Shown here: piece after piece, positions 1 to 10,779 of the stretch
Layout of the letters: each line of letters starts with the position of its first letter
Position numbering within the stretch: position 1 is the stretch's first letter
Source: Sarcomyxa edulis
Lineage: Eukaryota; Basidiomycota; Agaricomycetes; Agaricales; Mycenaceae
NCBI GenBank assembly: GCA_009761415.1
Contig: QUOL01000004.1
Location: forward strand, 1,054,001-1,118,000
DNA length: 64,000 nucleotides
Direction: 5' to 3'
Notes under the pieces: model-generated
What the model was told of the DNA's origin: nothing
What the model saw: the letters and a program-made list of their open reading frames with translations, nothing else
Databases searched by the model: none
Made by a program: the position numbers and the translations under genes

Positions 1-1
1 A

Positions 2-85
2 GAGTGCAAAGGCTGGTTCCAACAGCAATATAATGACCTGCAAACGAAGCTGTGGCACGACTTGGATGGTTGGTTCAGATTATAG
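2..85 (+). CDS. Possible 3' end of a gene entering from the left
   Basis: The second base onward reads as an open frame of 27 codons ending in TAG at 83-85, rich in Trp, Gln and Leu (it closes with GWFRL). It would be the tail of a plus-strand gene that converges on the JJJ1-like gene, whose stop lies at 207-209. A short open frame can occur by chance, and the tail is too short to assign a family. No function is proposed. Confidence 0.3.
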   Translation, partial: ECKGWFQQQYNDLQTKLWHDLDGWFRL

Positions 86-206
86 TACCGAGTAGTTCCT
101 TGCTGATCATTGCTGGATTAACGTTCCAAAATACCCCGGTGCACTTGCCTCTAAATGCAGTCTAAATATGATGTGTCCAAGGCAAATCAGTCGATGACAC
201 TGCCAG

Positions 207-2483
207 TCATCGGTCAGCTCTCTTCCTGCTTTTCCCTCCCTTAGTCTCATTGACATTAGTCCGTTTTCCGTTTCGACCTGAGTCTACTACTACACCTCCT
301 CCGCCGGCTGGAACAGCTAGGGCATGATCCGTTTCCCTGATATGCGAGAACAGTTTTGTTTTGCTGGAAAACGACTCTCCACATTCGTTACATCGATGCT
401 AAACAAAACGGCAACAGGTCAGTCAACACTATGTGTATGAATGTGAGATACATACCGCATCTGTTTGGCCTTCACCACCAGCAGCTGCAGCAGCCGCCTT
501 TTTTGCTTCTTTGGCTCGTCTCAGATCTCGCTTCGTCGGTGGTTTCGTACCCTCCAACGCAGCTGTGGTTGTATCATCTTCCGGAACATCCGGAACCTTC
601 TCAGCATCATCGACATCCCCTGCTACAGCCTGAGCCTTCTTCGCCTCCCTCTTCTTCCTCATCTCTCGTTTAGTTTTCACCTGTGTTTTCTCCGAATCTG
701 GATCCGCCACCTCCTCCAGATTTATGGTTTGGTCGACCGCATTGCTAGCACCCGCTTCGGATCCTTCGGAGACGTCTACAGTTCTTCTGTTCAAGGCTGC
801 GCCCTTTTTGTCTTTCGTGGGACTTTCACGAGGCGAGGAAGGTTTCCCTTTCGTTTTGACTTTCTTTCGCAATGATTCTTCCTCGTTCACTGGAGGATCT
901 GATATCGGTATCGGTATTCGCAAGTCGTCAGCATTCGAAGGTGATTTGTCGAATATTGGAGTGAGGCTTCGAGTGGAACCTGGACTTGTTCTGGTTGCTC
1001 CGTGATCCTTGTTCTCGTCAATCGACGTCTCATCCTCAAATGCATCTTCCTCACCCTCATCACCTAACCCCAGCTCCTCCTCTTCTTGCCACATTTCCAT
1101 TCTGACCCTCTCCACCTCCTTCAAATGCCTCTTACTCCTCTCATGGCTCTCCCATGCCTTCTCGCTCCTGAAGACTTTCCCACAGACTACACACTCCCAG
1201 TCCTCCGCCTCCTCACCGCCATCCCCTCCTCCTTCCATGAAGGCCCACTCCAGATCCGCATACTCTGCGTCTCGAGCGCGCGTGTCAGGTTTCTGCCATG
1301 GTTGGTCGACGTACGTGGATTCGGGCTGTTGTGTTCTACTGGAGGGTGGTGGTGCGGAAACGGGGGTGTTGGAACCAGATGCAACTTTTGCTTGGTGGGC
1401 CTTGTACCGTGGATCTCGCTTCCTAATGAACTTTACTAAGGACTGGAGAAAAGTCAGATGAATGATGTCATGTATGTCGTTTTGATTGAGACACTCACGC
1501 GAACGGTCTCGTTATATTCTCTACGTGCATCTTCACGGGCTTTCTTGTTATCCTTCTCCATTAACCTAACGATACACGAGATTGTTAACGAAAGGAAACG
1601 ACGGTCACGTATACACACACCTTCTGACCCTTCTCTCTGGGGCTTCCGAGGTATTCCACTGATCCTCCCAAGAAAAGTCCTTGGCCGTAGAGAAATTGAG
1701 CCAGATATTATAGAAGGATTTGACTGGCGTAGGAGATGCAGCAGAATCACCAGTCCATGTCCATGTCGAATACCCAAATGAGGGGTAGAGATCGTGGACC
1801 TCAGGTGTGAGCAGAGATTCGTCGTGTGCGAGTCTCTCGAATAAATGTCGATATATGGCAAAGTAGCTCTACAATCGAGTCTAGATGAGCACTGAAGAAA
1901 AGCGCGATCAAGGACGGCACACTCACACTGTCATCGTCTCCAAATCCGGACCATACTCCAGGGTTCAAAAAGGGAGCGAGATGTCTGACAGTCAATCCTC
2001 TATCCCTCGTGCGTGGTGGTGGTGCTCCGCGTTTGATGTCCTCAAAGACGGATTCTGCGTCTGGTTCGGGTGCGATGGATGATTTATGAGAGTCGTACCA
2101 TGCTCGTTCCTAGGAGGAGTGAGCATGCGAGCTGGAGGAAGAGCGATGCGGGGTGAAGCGTACTTGTTCGTCGCTGAGGACCTGTGTGCGGCATAAGAAG
2201 AAAATGAGAGATATAGATATTGAGCTACGGACCTCGTACGCCTGTTGTATTGTAGCGAATCTTTGAGTTGCGGCCTCGACATCGTCTACATTTTTATCTG
2301 GATGATGTTTGAGAGCTAATTTACGAAAAGCACGCTAGTAAACTGTCAGATTGGATTTATAGGAAAAGCTGGCAAGTATACCTTTATATCGTCCTGGGTA
2401 GCATCCTGTTCAATCTCCAGTAGCTGGTAATAATCGAGTTGCTCTGAATGAGCAGCTGCTTGGGTAGATTCGTTTGCACCCAT
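207..2483 (-). CDS. JJJ1: JJJ1/DNAJC21-type J-domain protein with two C2H2 zinc fingers
   Basis: Hsp40 co-chaperone of the JJJ1 family, which with ribosome-associated Hsp70 helps release and recycle late cytoplasmic 60S biogenesis factors. Eight exons: 2483-2382, 2334-2233, 2181-2164, 2109-1927, 1868-1621, 1565-1499, 1442-456, 398-207. They sum to 1899 nt, or 632 residues. The J domain covers about residues 17-82 and contains the HPD tripeptide (KHHPDKN) and the family phrase [10 protein letters not shown] first zinc finger lies near residue 323 (CVVC...H...H) and a second is in the last exon (CNECGESF...H...H), both JJJ1 hallmarks. Between and after them are acidic and Lys-rich charged stretches. 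An in-frame ATG exists upstream at 2546; 2483 is preferred because it leaves a short leader before the J domain. The start faces the VTT gene start at 2571. Confidence 0.93.
2164..2181 (-). other. 18-nt micro-exon inside the J domain of JJJ1
   Basis: This exon encodes six residues (VLSDEQ) that complete the conserved [17 protein letters not shown] block of the JJJ1 J domain. It is flanked by a GT..AG intron on each side (2110-2163 and 2182-2232). Skipping it would keep frame but delete the end of J-domain helix III. Confidence 0.85.
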
Positions 2484-2570
2484 GGATGAATTTGCAAAAC
2501 CAGTGGGTGGCGGCGAAAAGTAGGGCCACTTCTGGCAGTCACCCACTCACCGTCAACATCGTGCACAGCG
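2484..2570. promoter_or_regulatory. Short shared upstream region, JJJ1 (-) and VTT protein (+)
   Basis: Only 87 bp separate the two divergent start codons, so 5' UTRs and promoter elements must overlap each other or the neighbouring transcript. No TATA box or named motif was identified. Confidence 0.5.
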
Positions 2571-3885
2571 ATGAACATCCCAACCACAGTGACAGAGCAC
2601 GACAATGCTTCAGCTTATACTCTAGCAACCGTCCATGGCGACGACAACGACCACACCGACGACGACCACGCTCCTCTCCTCTCTCCATCGACACCCTCAT
2701 ATGGCACTACCATATTTCACCCCTTGCCACAACACCGTCTTTCATCTCGCAGAATCGTATTCAATGCGACTCTCAAGATGGCCTTAGTCTTTCTCATAAG
2801 CACCCTCTTTCTAGGTGGTACCCTATGGCTGGCCCTTCCAACACTAGAACCGTGAGTGTCGCCTTTAGTTGTTCCCCCTGAAGCCCTGACATTCCGTACA
2901 GCGCCGACAAACCACTTCTTCGCATTCCAAAGTCATTCGTTCAATTACAACAACTGAATACTCTCCTCAAGAAATACCGCGATGTATACCCATATCGTAT
3001 CGTCATATGCTACGTGACAACTTACCTCTTGTCAGCACCCTCTTTTTCTTCCTATTTCCGCAACTAACGAGCTACAACAGCCTCCAAGCATTCTCTCTTC
3101 CCGGATCAATGTATCTCTCCATCCTTGGTGGTGCCGTCTGGGGTGTTCCAATTGCTCTGCCTCTAGCATGCACATGCGTAGCCTCCGGCGCAACCCTATG
3201 CTACCTAATATCAGCAGCCTTAGGCCCCGCACTTCTCACTCTCCCCTCCATCTCTCGTCGTCTCACTCTCTGGACCGCATCCATATCATCCCATCACTCC
3301 TCTCTCATCTCCTTCCTCATCGTCCTTCGCATCGCACCCCTCCCTCCACATTGGGTCGTCAACGTCATATGTCCTCACGTCGGCATAGGCCTTGTCCCAT
3401 TCTTCATTTCAACATGGCTGGGTATCCTCGGTGTGACCGTTATACACACCACCATCGGCGGTGGTTTAGATGAGATGACGAGTGCGGCCGATTTCCGTCT
3501 CATCAGCTGGAAGAACGCACTTGGGTTGGGAGCGGTCGTCGTAGGCGTCATGATACCTGTCGGTTTACGATACTGGTTCAATAGAGAACTAGTAGACGTC
3601 GCAGGTGTCGAACAAGCAGATGCGGAAGCTGCTGTTCGTGATGATGAAGAAATAAATAGAATGAGGATGGAAGAAGGTGACGGTGACAGTGATCAGGTGC
3701 TTGCAGTGGGCCCAAGATCCTTGAGCAACAAACAGAAAGGGAGACTAGTAGACGTGGACGACGACGACGACGACGATTTCTTTGACGACGACGAAGATGA
3801 AGATATCATATTGGAAGCAGGCCCTGCTATCGCTTCCAAGCAACTCAAGGACGACACCGAGACGAGTGTTATCACCGTGCTCTGA
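2571..3885 (+). CDS. VTT-domain (TMEM41/TVP38/DedA-like) membrane protein
   Basis: Exons 2571-2851, 2902-3030 and 3081-3885 join in frame. The predicted protein has a short polar N-terminus, one hydrophobic helix (MALVFLISTLFLGGTLWLAL), then the VTT core. That core carries the typical FSLPGSMYLSILGGAVWG segment, a GATLCYLISAALG helix and an RIAPLPPHWVVN block close to the TMEM41 R..P..P.W..N signature. VTT proteins are ER or endosomal multispanning proteins; TMEM41B/VMP1 are lipid scramblases with roles in autophagy. That activity is inferred from the family. The C-terminal tail is highly acidic, with a run of seven Asp after LVDV. Agreement with TMEM41-type sequence is better than with fungal Tvp38, but the exact subfamily is not settled. 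Confidence 0.85.
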
Positions 3886-4469
3886 TGATTCCCCTACCTC
3901 CCTTGCGTCCCCAATTACGCTGTATACTACCACACACACAATCATTGTACTTGAAAGTAATTGCCAGCATTTTCCATGTCCCCTTCCTCCTCTCGTTTTA
4001 ACACCTCCTTGTGCAATCTTTATATACTTTGCATTCATTGGACATTCCTCTCTTTTGCGAGCACTAGCACTAGCAATATGTATCTAGCTCTGTCTTTCAT
4101 TGTCATTCGCGTTCATTGGATTTCTTCGTGGTCAAGCGCATCTCAGGTCGAAGTTGTAACTTGCAATCAGATCACACAGCTGACGAGCTCTAAGATTTGA
4201 GCAGTGAGCTCGAGACAGTACAAGTTGTCCTTGGCTTCAGACTGCGAGCTTCAGACTTCACATGCTCTAGCGCTTCCTCCTCCAGCCTAGATCTTGCTCA
4301 TGTTGAACGGCGCTACAGTTGTCTATGAACGCTTCTTACCAGCGCTCAATCGAATGTACCGACTTGCCATATGATCCCTGGCACGTTCTCAGGCTGGAAC
4401 TAGGACTTGGGTCGCTGATGTGTCCCTCGCTTCTCGAAATATACCTCTCATCTTTGCTAACATTCAAAG
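3886..4469. other. Intergenic region, no gene seen
   Basis: Holds the 3' UTR of the VTT gene and the upstream region of the following kinase. Short reading frames here (for example 4319-4588) overlap the kinase first exon in another frame and show no domain. Confidence 0.6.
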
Positions 4470-6010
4470 ATGAGTTACTTCAACGGAGCCCACAGTTTTC
4501 AAATCTCTGGAGGCAACTTCAGCATTGTTCACGGATCCCAGAATACATACAATCAATCCTTCGATTCTGGGGCTCCTCTGGCGAGTAATACTGCCCATAT
4601 AATCCTCAGAAAGCGCTCACTGGAGATCGGATAGCTCCCGTCAGTTCACCCCGACCAAATCCTTCCTAATGGTAAGATCGCGCTCATATGTATGGCTCTA
4701 TCGTTCTCGAATGTCCTCATGGACTGCTCGCAGGAACACAATCCAACAACAACCCGATCGCACCGATCGCATACATCGAATTGCCTCCCATCGAACCCGA
4801 GGAAGTAGCCCCAAATAGGGTCAGTAGAAAGATCAACAAAGGCCCGAACATTGTTTTATCATTTTGTAGGACCTGACCGGGCAAGTCACGAAGATCGAAG
4901 ACGCCTCGATTGGTGGCGGAGGCTACGCGGACGTCTATAAAGGTACATGGATAAACCCTGACGATAATATCCAAATAACAGTGGGTTTATGAGCCACATA
5001 ACCCTGTACATGAAGTGATCTCATTCCCCGTCTAGGTTGCAATCAAAATAATACGCGTCTTCGGTGGAGCCCATGACAATAACGCAATTGAATTGACGAG
5101 GAGGGTACGCATAACCCACTCCCTAGCTACCGTGCTACTTACCTTTGACAGAAAATCAGCGTATCAACCGCGAGTCCAAGGTTTGGAGCGCACTCAAGGG
5201 CAAACGGAATATACTGCAATTCCTGGGCGTCGCTAACGACCTAGGACGTTCCCAAGCATTGATTTCTCCATTTTACGAGGATAGTGACGTGGCATCGTAT
5301 CTGAAGAAAGACCCGGGAGCAGATAGGGAGCATATAGTGAGTGACTTGTGCCAGTAGCACTAATCTATCTTATTCTGATTGTTAGGTACTTGATGTTGCC
5401 AACGGGCTCAGGCTTCTCCACTCTGTGAATGTAATCCACGGGGATCTAAAACCCGTAAGCTACATATTTGGTTCGCGCATCCCAACCACTGACTGAGACC
5501 GCTCCATTTAGACAAACGTCCTTATGAACAAAAGGCGTGCTCATCTCTGCGATTTTGGGATCTCGAAGATCATCGATTCCCGAGGATTCACCACATATCT
5601 TCCTGGAACCCCGCCATACATGGCACCTGAACTCTTCACTGATGAGGGTGTCCTGTTGACAGAAGAAGGATATTTTACTCAAGAAGATATCCTTCCTACT
5701 ATCACGAAAGCAACGGACTGCTATGCTTTCGGATTGGTAGCACTGCAGGTGTGTTGCTTATATGATCAAATTGCGTTGGGTCATTGATGTGCGGGCCTCG
5801 AAGATCATGACTGACATCGAGCCTAAATCTAACCGCCTTGGTATCAACGTGTCGAAGAAAATGCAAGCTAAATTACGACCTACGCGTGAGCGCTACTCGA
5901 GAGAAGTTCTTTCTGACGAACTCTGGAGCATATTCGAGAGTTGCTGCTCGCTCGAACCGCAGGAAAGACCGAGTATGGATGTGGTACGAACGAGATTGTT
6001 GGATATGTAA
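4470..6010 (+). CDS. Small TKL-like Ser/Thr protein kinase
   Basis: Eight exons (4470-4584, 4734-4819, 4870-4980, 5036-5104, 5160-5336, 5386-5454, 5512-5748, 5804-6010) sum to 1071 nt, 356 residues, with every junction keeping frame. The N-terminus MSYFNGAHSFQISGGNF resembles leaders of agaricomycete repeat-rich proteins, including some NLR-like and kinase proteins. A complete kinase fold follows: Gly-rich loop GGGGYADVYKG, lysine strand VAIKI, catalytic loop HGDLKPTN (Gly instead of Arg in HRD, as in many fungal TKL kinases), DFG, GTPPYMAPE, and a C-lobe ending in ERPSMDVV. Such kinases are strongly expanded in Agaricomycetes and substrates are unknown. The first intron, 4585-4733, is long for this genome and its donor GTAATA is weak, so the first exon is less certain than the rest. 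Confidence 0.8.
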
Positions 6011-6342
6011 TCTCAGCTATACTGTATATACGGCCTGTGATAGTAGCAGAATAGACGCCTTTTGAGCGCCCAAAATGGAGTTGAGAATTTTGAGGCTTTT
6101 CTTGATTCCGCGCCACTTGCAGTTGTGATCTGAACTTGGCTTTCCTCGAAGCCACCTCGCCCAGCCGGCACTCAGCCCTCCCTCTATATTCCTCTTTTAT
6201 TTAATATCTCTTCAAAGACCCATCCCACCTCTTCAAAGAACTACTACACCCAAGATAAATAATATCTCCTTGACTCGAAAAAACCAGCATTGCAAATTCA
6301 ACCGACACGCTCATTTACGAGTCAAGCAAGATACTCCCTCGG
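6011..6342. other. Intergenic region, no gene seen
   Basis: Lies between two plus-strand genes. It should contain the kinase 3' end and the promoter and leader of the chromatin gene. AT-rich stretches occur around 6195-6215 and 6250-6265; no confident element is assigned. Confidence 0.5.
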
Positions 6343-9300
6343 ATGCCTCGCCGTTCCTCTGCTCGCTCTGCCGCAATCGACCCAGAACCACCTTTGAACC
6401 ACCCATCTCCTGCTCTTCAACCCACACAGCCTTTGTCCGATGACCTGATACTTCTGAGACACCAATGGAAATGGGCCGCATTCTGCCAGTTTTTCTTTAC
6501 CTTTGCACCTCTATTTGCCATGAATGACGTCTCCTTGAAGGTTGATAGCCTTTTTATCATCTTTCAAATGTACTTTCACTGACTACAGTATCCGGCTCAT
6601 AGGACATCGAGGATGATTTGACTAATGGGACCAACATATTTCTACCGCGTATCATGCAGAGGTTGCTGTATACCCTCACTTATGACCGCAAAATATCGTG
6701 AGTTTTTCTGCAGGATCGGAACTTTCTTTGTCGCGTTCTGAACGCGTTGTAGGCTGGAAACTTGGCAGACGGCTCTACGCAAGCAGTACCTCAAACGCGA
6801 TCCTCTTGCTAGCCCGCTGGGCCCCGAGCCTTTCCATGAGGCCCCCGATGCACGATATCGATCATCTTCCATTGTCAAGGACACTCCGGATGTAGAGCGA
6901 GATACTAAATCAGAGGCAGACGGAGGTACCCACCCCGAGTCATCCGTTCCCATCCAGGAGAGTCTGGCTGGAGATACCGGGTCGGACGTACAAGGCGGGT
7001 CAATATCCCAACGTGTTACCCCGGATGCCGAGATGAGGGACGAAGTCTCATACGATGAGAATGGACTGCGTCCACGCGAGGGTAAAGAGGAAGGGTCAGA
7101 TATTGAAGATACTGAGGAATCAAAAGATTGGCTGGATCTCCCTATGCTGGTCAAGCTTGATTCGATGCATCTTCTGACAGAATGGCAGTTTCAGAATCCT
7201 ACAAGACTCAGGAGTATAATGAAGAGTGATGGCGATGGAGCAGAATGGGTTGGTGACTTTTCCTTCATGGATGTGCTGTACTTAGCTTATGCGGCTGCAA
7301 ACAACAGCGTATCGAACCTATTGGATACGACTCCAAACTTAACGCGTATTGGCTCATTGGAGGTAAGTTTCTCTAGTTTTGCCGTTTTCTCATTCATAAA
7401 CCATACCCGATTGTAGCCGACCGACTTTGGATCCAGCGGGTGATACCTAAACCTAGATCCCTGAAACGCAAGAAAAAAGCCGATACGCCCGCAAAGACTA
7501 AGGGCAAGGGCAAACCTACCGCCAAACGGCCGCGCCTCGAGTCGGATGATGAACCTGTAGACATTATTCCACCTCCCCAGAAGAAGTCACACAAGAAAGG
7601 TGCAGGTCGAGTTACTATCACACTTCCGGCCAACGGTGGTAGAGCCAGCCGTGCTGCGAAAGCTCAGGCAAATCTAAAACTGGATGCCCAAGCGAAGGAG
7701 CTAGCTGAACTCAACAGGCAGGCTGCTTTACTTGCTAGTGGAAGTGGAGGTGCGACCCGGTCCAGCAAAAGACAGAAGCTCGAGGCGCTTGCACGGCCGC
7801 TGGGTACACGGCTTAGCGCAAGATTGAGGGGGGCAGAGGACGAGTGGCAGCCGGTCCCCGATGAATGGTTAGAGGATGCAGCTTCTAGTTCTAGCCTCAA
7901 AGGGAAAGGTAAGGTGCAGAATCAAAAACGTTCCACCGTTCCGAAAACGGGACTAGAGAGCGACGAGGAATCTATCAGTGATTTGACTGAGCTGAGCGAA
8001 GAAACGATTAATGTTACCGTGGGTGAGACCTCCCACAAGGACGATCTTGTAGAACTCTCGCAGACAAAGAATGGCAGCGGTCAGGCGGCGACTGACGCTG
8101 GTGACCCAGAGGAACCTCAAGTCTTACCTGACGGCTTCCTGGAATGGGAAACGGTGCGCCTCTTCATTCTGCACGCCTATCGGGTACCACTCACGCTAGA
8201 CATACTTAGATTTGCGTCACGCTTTATGAGTGGGAGCATGTTGCTGAACAGTTTGCAAAGGCAACTCACTATACAGAGAAGGCATTGCATAAAGTGTTGA
8301 CCAACGACATCGTGCCTTTGGTCACTGGCGAGCTTAGAGTGTGTTCCTTTCTAATCATCGCTGCTTATCTAATTCCCTGACATGTTTCGCATATTTACTA
8401 GGAGATTGAGCGTAAACGTCGATTGGAGGAGGCACTTGTACATCGTAAACGATCTTCGCGGCTTGCTATGAAGGAAAGTGAAAAGGAAGAGGCTAAAGCT
8501 GCTGCTAGAAAACGGGCTGAGGAGCAAGAGAAGCAGAGTCGAGCGAAGCGATTGGAATCTCGGTTGCAGAAGGAAGAGGCTGAGAGAGAGAGGAGAGAGA
8601 GTGCTAGGGAACAGAGAAGAAGGGAACGCGAGGCGAGAGAGCTGGCAAATAATCAACAGGAGACCGGGTATGACATTTCTTGCTGTCCTCGCTTCCTAAA
8701 AAGTCTCACTATCGATACAGATCGGACATCCAGGTCGATATTGTAGGAGAAACCTCAACCGGTAACAATCACCTCAACGGCACGTACTCTCAAGGCAAAT
8801 TTCGTTTTCCCGGTCCTGTTCATAGATCAGGAAGCAGTGGCTCTCATACACCTGTTGGTGACGACTGGGAACTGGATTGCGAGATATGTCTCAGGCGTGG
8901 CATTAACCTGGTCAGTAATACTTCTGTCTTGTCTTCTAGCTGCTGATAGGTTGCGTTCTTCTCAATTCTAGGACGATGGTACGCCGATGATGTCTTGTGG
9001 GAGATGTTTTAAATGGCAGCATATCGCATGCCACGATCAAGCTGACCTCCAAGCCGGGTTTCCTAAACGCAATTGGGATGTTGAAGAATTCATCTGTACG
9101 CAATGCCGAGGGAAAGTCCTGAACCATCCGAGTATGTCTCGCCCTCAGCAACTAGGTCAGAGCGCTGCTAGTCCATATGTTCCTGTCCAGCCTATAGCTA
9201 GGGGAACCGCCAACCATGTCTCTACATCTCAGGTTGGGACTGTCAATTATTCGAACGGCGCACCACCTAAACATAATTCACATCTCGCATCTCAGCTTCA

Positions 9301-9764
9301 TCCAGCCCCCATCGCGTTCACCCATTATCAACCAGCACAACGTGGCTTTTCCAGTACCCAGATCCATCAACAATATAACGCTCCTACTACACAACGCTAT
9401 GGTTCAAGTCAGGCCGCCTCCTCGCAAATCAGTCAATATTCTGATATTGGTACCAGCGGACAACTTCCGAGCTCTTATCAAGTAAGTGTCGTGTCCAAAG
9501 CTTATCACCTAGCTGACCACTTACGACTTCCAGCGCATGCCACCATCTCAAGTTGGCTGGAACGTCGTGACTCATCCGCAAGCAGTCTATAACTCCAGTA
9601 CGGAGCGTCCTAATATCGACTACAACCCAGAACTCGATCGTCAGTATGGAATGCCTACGACTCAGTGGCAGCCTCCAGTCGCGACTCCTGCTATTCAGTC
9701 ATCGACAGCACAACCATTCTCCCAGTTTAGATATCATCCCACGTCTTATCAGTCTCCTACGTAG
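6343..9764 (+). CDS. DDT/WHIM-like and PHD-finger chromatin protein
   Basis: A long nuclear protein, roughly 950-1000 residues, assembled over about ten exons. The N-terminal region (HQWKWAAFCQFFFTFAPLF ... IEDDLTNG ... IMQRLLYTLTYDRK) looks like a DDT-type helical domain of RSF1/CECR2-like remodelling factors. The segment RIEPIGYDSKLNAYWLIGA followed by DRLWIQR matches the WHIM motif that couples such proteins to ISWI. Next come basic NLS-like blocks (KRKKK, KRPRLE), a long charged coiled coil around 8400-8665, and a PHD finger: CEIC, CGRC, WQHIACH, CTQC in Cys4-His-Cys3 order. The tail is Gln/Ser/Pro-rich and low complexity. PHD fingers usually read histone H3 tails. A role in a remodelling complex is inferred; the exact orthologue (Ioc- or RSF1-like) is not established. 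Confidence 0.82.
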
Positions 9765-9873
9765 ATTAATGTGTGTGTAATATACACTATCCCACGTGTG
9801 GATCAGCATTTATGAGATTGGCTACAAATACAGTTTGGATGATATATGTGCAATGGGAGGTATGTATGATATC

Positions 9874-10665
9874 TTAACGGATAGTTTCGAACATCTTGAA
9901 TTCCGGAGTGGTGAACGCGAATGGATCGTCGTCTCCGGCATTGTCGCTACAAGAGGGGAAATTTAGCAAGGATGGTGAGGGAGATCCGATGAATATTCAC
10001 TCAATTGGTCCCAGAATCCTCAGACCACGAACGTGGGTATCTTTACCGCTCATATGGTTAGCGGCCACAATGATTTGGAGAACATAGGCATACACTGGTT
10101 TCCTAGAGAATAAAATCAAGAAAATGCACTACCGGATACGGAGAGCACGTACAGGCCATCTCCATCAGCGTTCGGCTCAGATGAGACGTCGAAAGTGATC
10201 CAGCCATCTGGCTTGTCCAATGTAACGACGCGTACATCCTGGAGATCACTAGGGCCCGTACCAGCGCGTATAGCTAGAGTAGACGGCGTGTATGAATCGT
10301 CCTGATGGAAGCTAAGGAATATGCTAATTTTCTAAATGACAGTCAGAATGGAATCAGCAATGAAGAGAGCCGATTCTACCTGCATGGCTACCTTCCTGGG
10401 GAATTCGATGGTGATAAAGTGAGGTTGTGGACCATCAGAGCTAGCGAAACTGGACATCAAAGGCGACAAAACAGGATCCAAATCAAGTTCCTCACTGCCA
10501 AAAGGTCTCTGGATCTGAATCCAGCAGACACTCTGCGCCGAAGCCAAATTTGAAGGAGGAGACGGACCACTTCGCGCGCGCCGAGATGTCAGGCCATGGT
10601 AACTCCGGGGGTTGGCGTTCGGCTGAGAAGTGGAACATTGGTATTTTTTGAGTTGGTATAGCCAT
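9874..10665 (-). CDS. APC10: Anaphase-promoting complex subunit 10 (DOC domain)
   Basis: Substrate co-receptor of the APC/C ubiquitin ligase, which helps D-box recognition next to Cdc20/Cdh1. Five exons (10665-10496, 10440-10380, 10331-10153, 10102-10001, 9946-9874) sum to 585 nt, 194 residues. The DOC beta-sandwich is clear: AKWSVSSFKFGFG, LLDSDPETFWHSDG, PHFITIEFP, SIFLSF, DDSYTPSTLAIRAGTG, then SGKDTHVRGLRILGP. The last exon restores the C-terminal Ile-Arg (ETIR), the IR tail that in this family docks on the APC3 TPR groove. Without that last splice the protein would stop early at TGA, which supports the GTGAAT donor. The start is the first ATG ahead of the DOC domain; a farther in-frame ATG lies at 10770. 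It faces UBA4, 114 bp away. Confidence 0.95.
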
Positions 10666-10779
10666 GTCTAAGAATCGAGAGAAAGTGAGAAAACGGTAAG
10701 AGGTAGGCAAGGAGTAGTTATAATTAGATGTCCACAAACGCCCACAAGGGACACACGTGACTCGCGACATTTCTCATTC
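10666..10779. promoter_or_regulatory. Shared upstream region, APC10 (-) and UBA4 (+)
   Basis: 114 bp between divergent start codons, so a bidirectional promoter is likely. No specific factor site could be named. Confidence 0.5.

Noticed and set aside
3693..4038. Minus-strand frames with Ser or Val runs
   Set aside because: They are the antisense of the Asp-rich tail of the VTT protein.
4319..4588. 89-codon plus-strand frame
   Set aside because: It overlaps the kinase first exon in another frame. The MSYFNGAH frame joins the rest of the kinase with matching phase.
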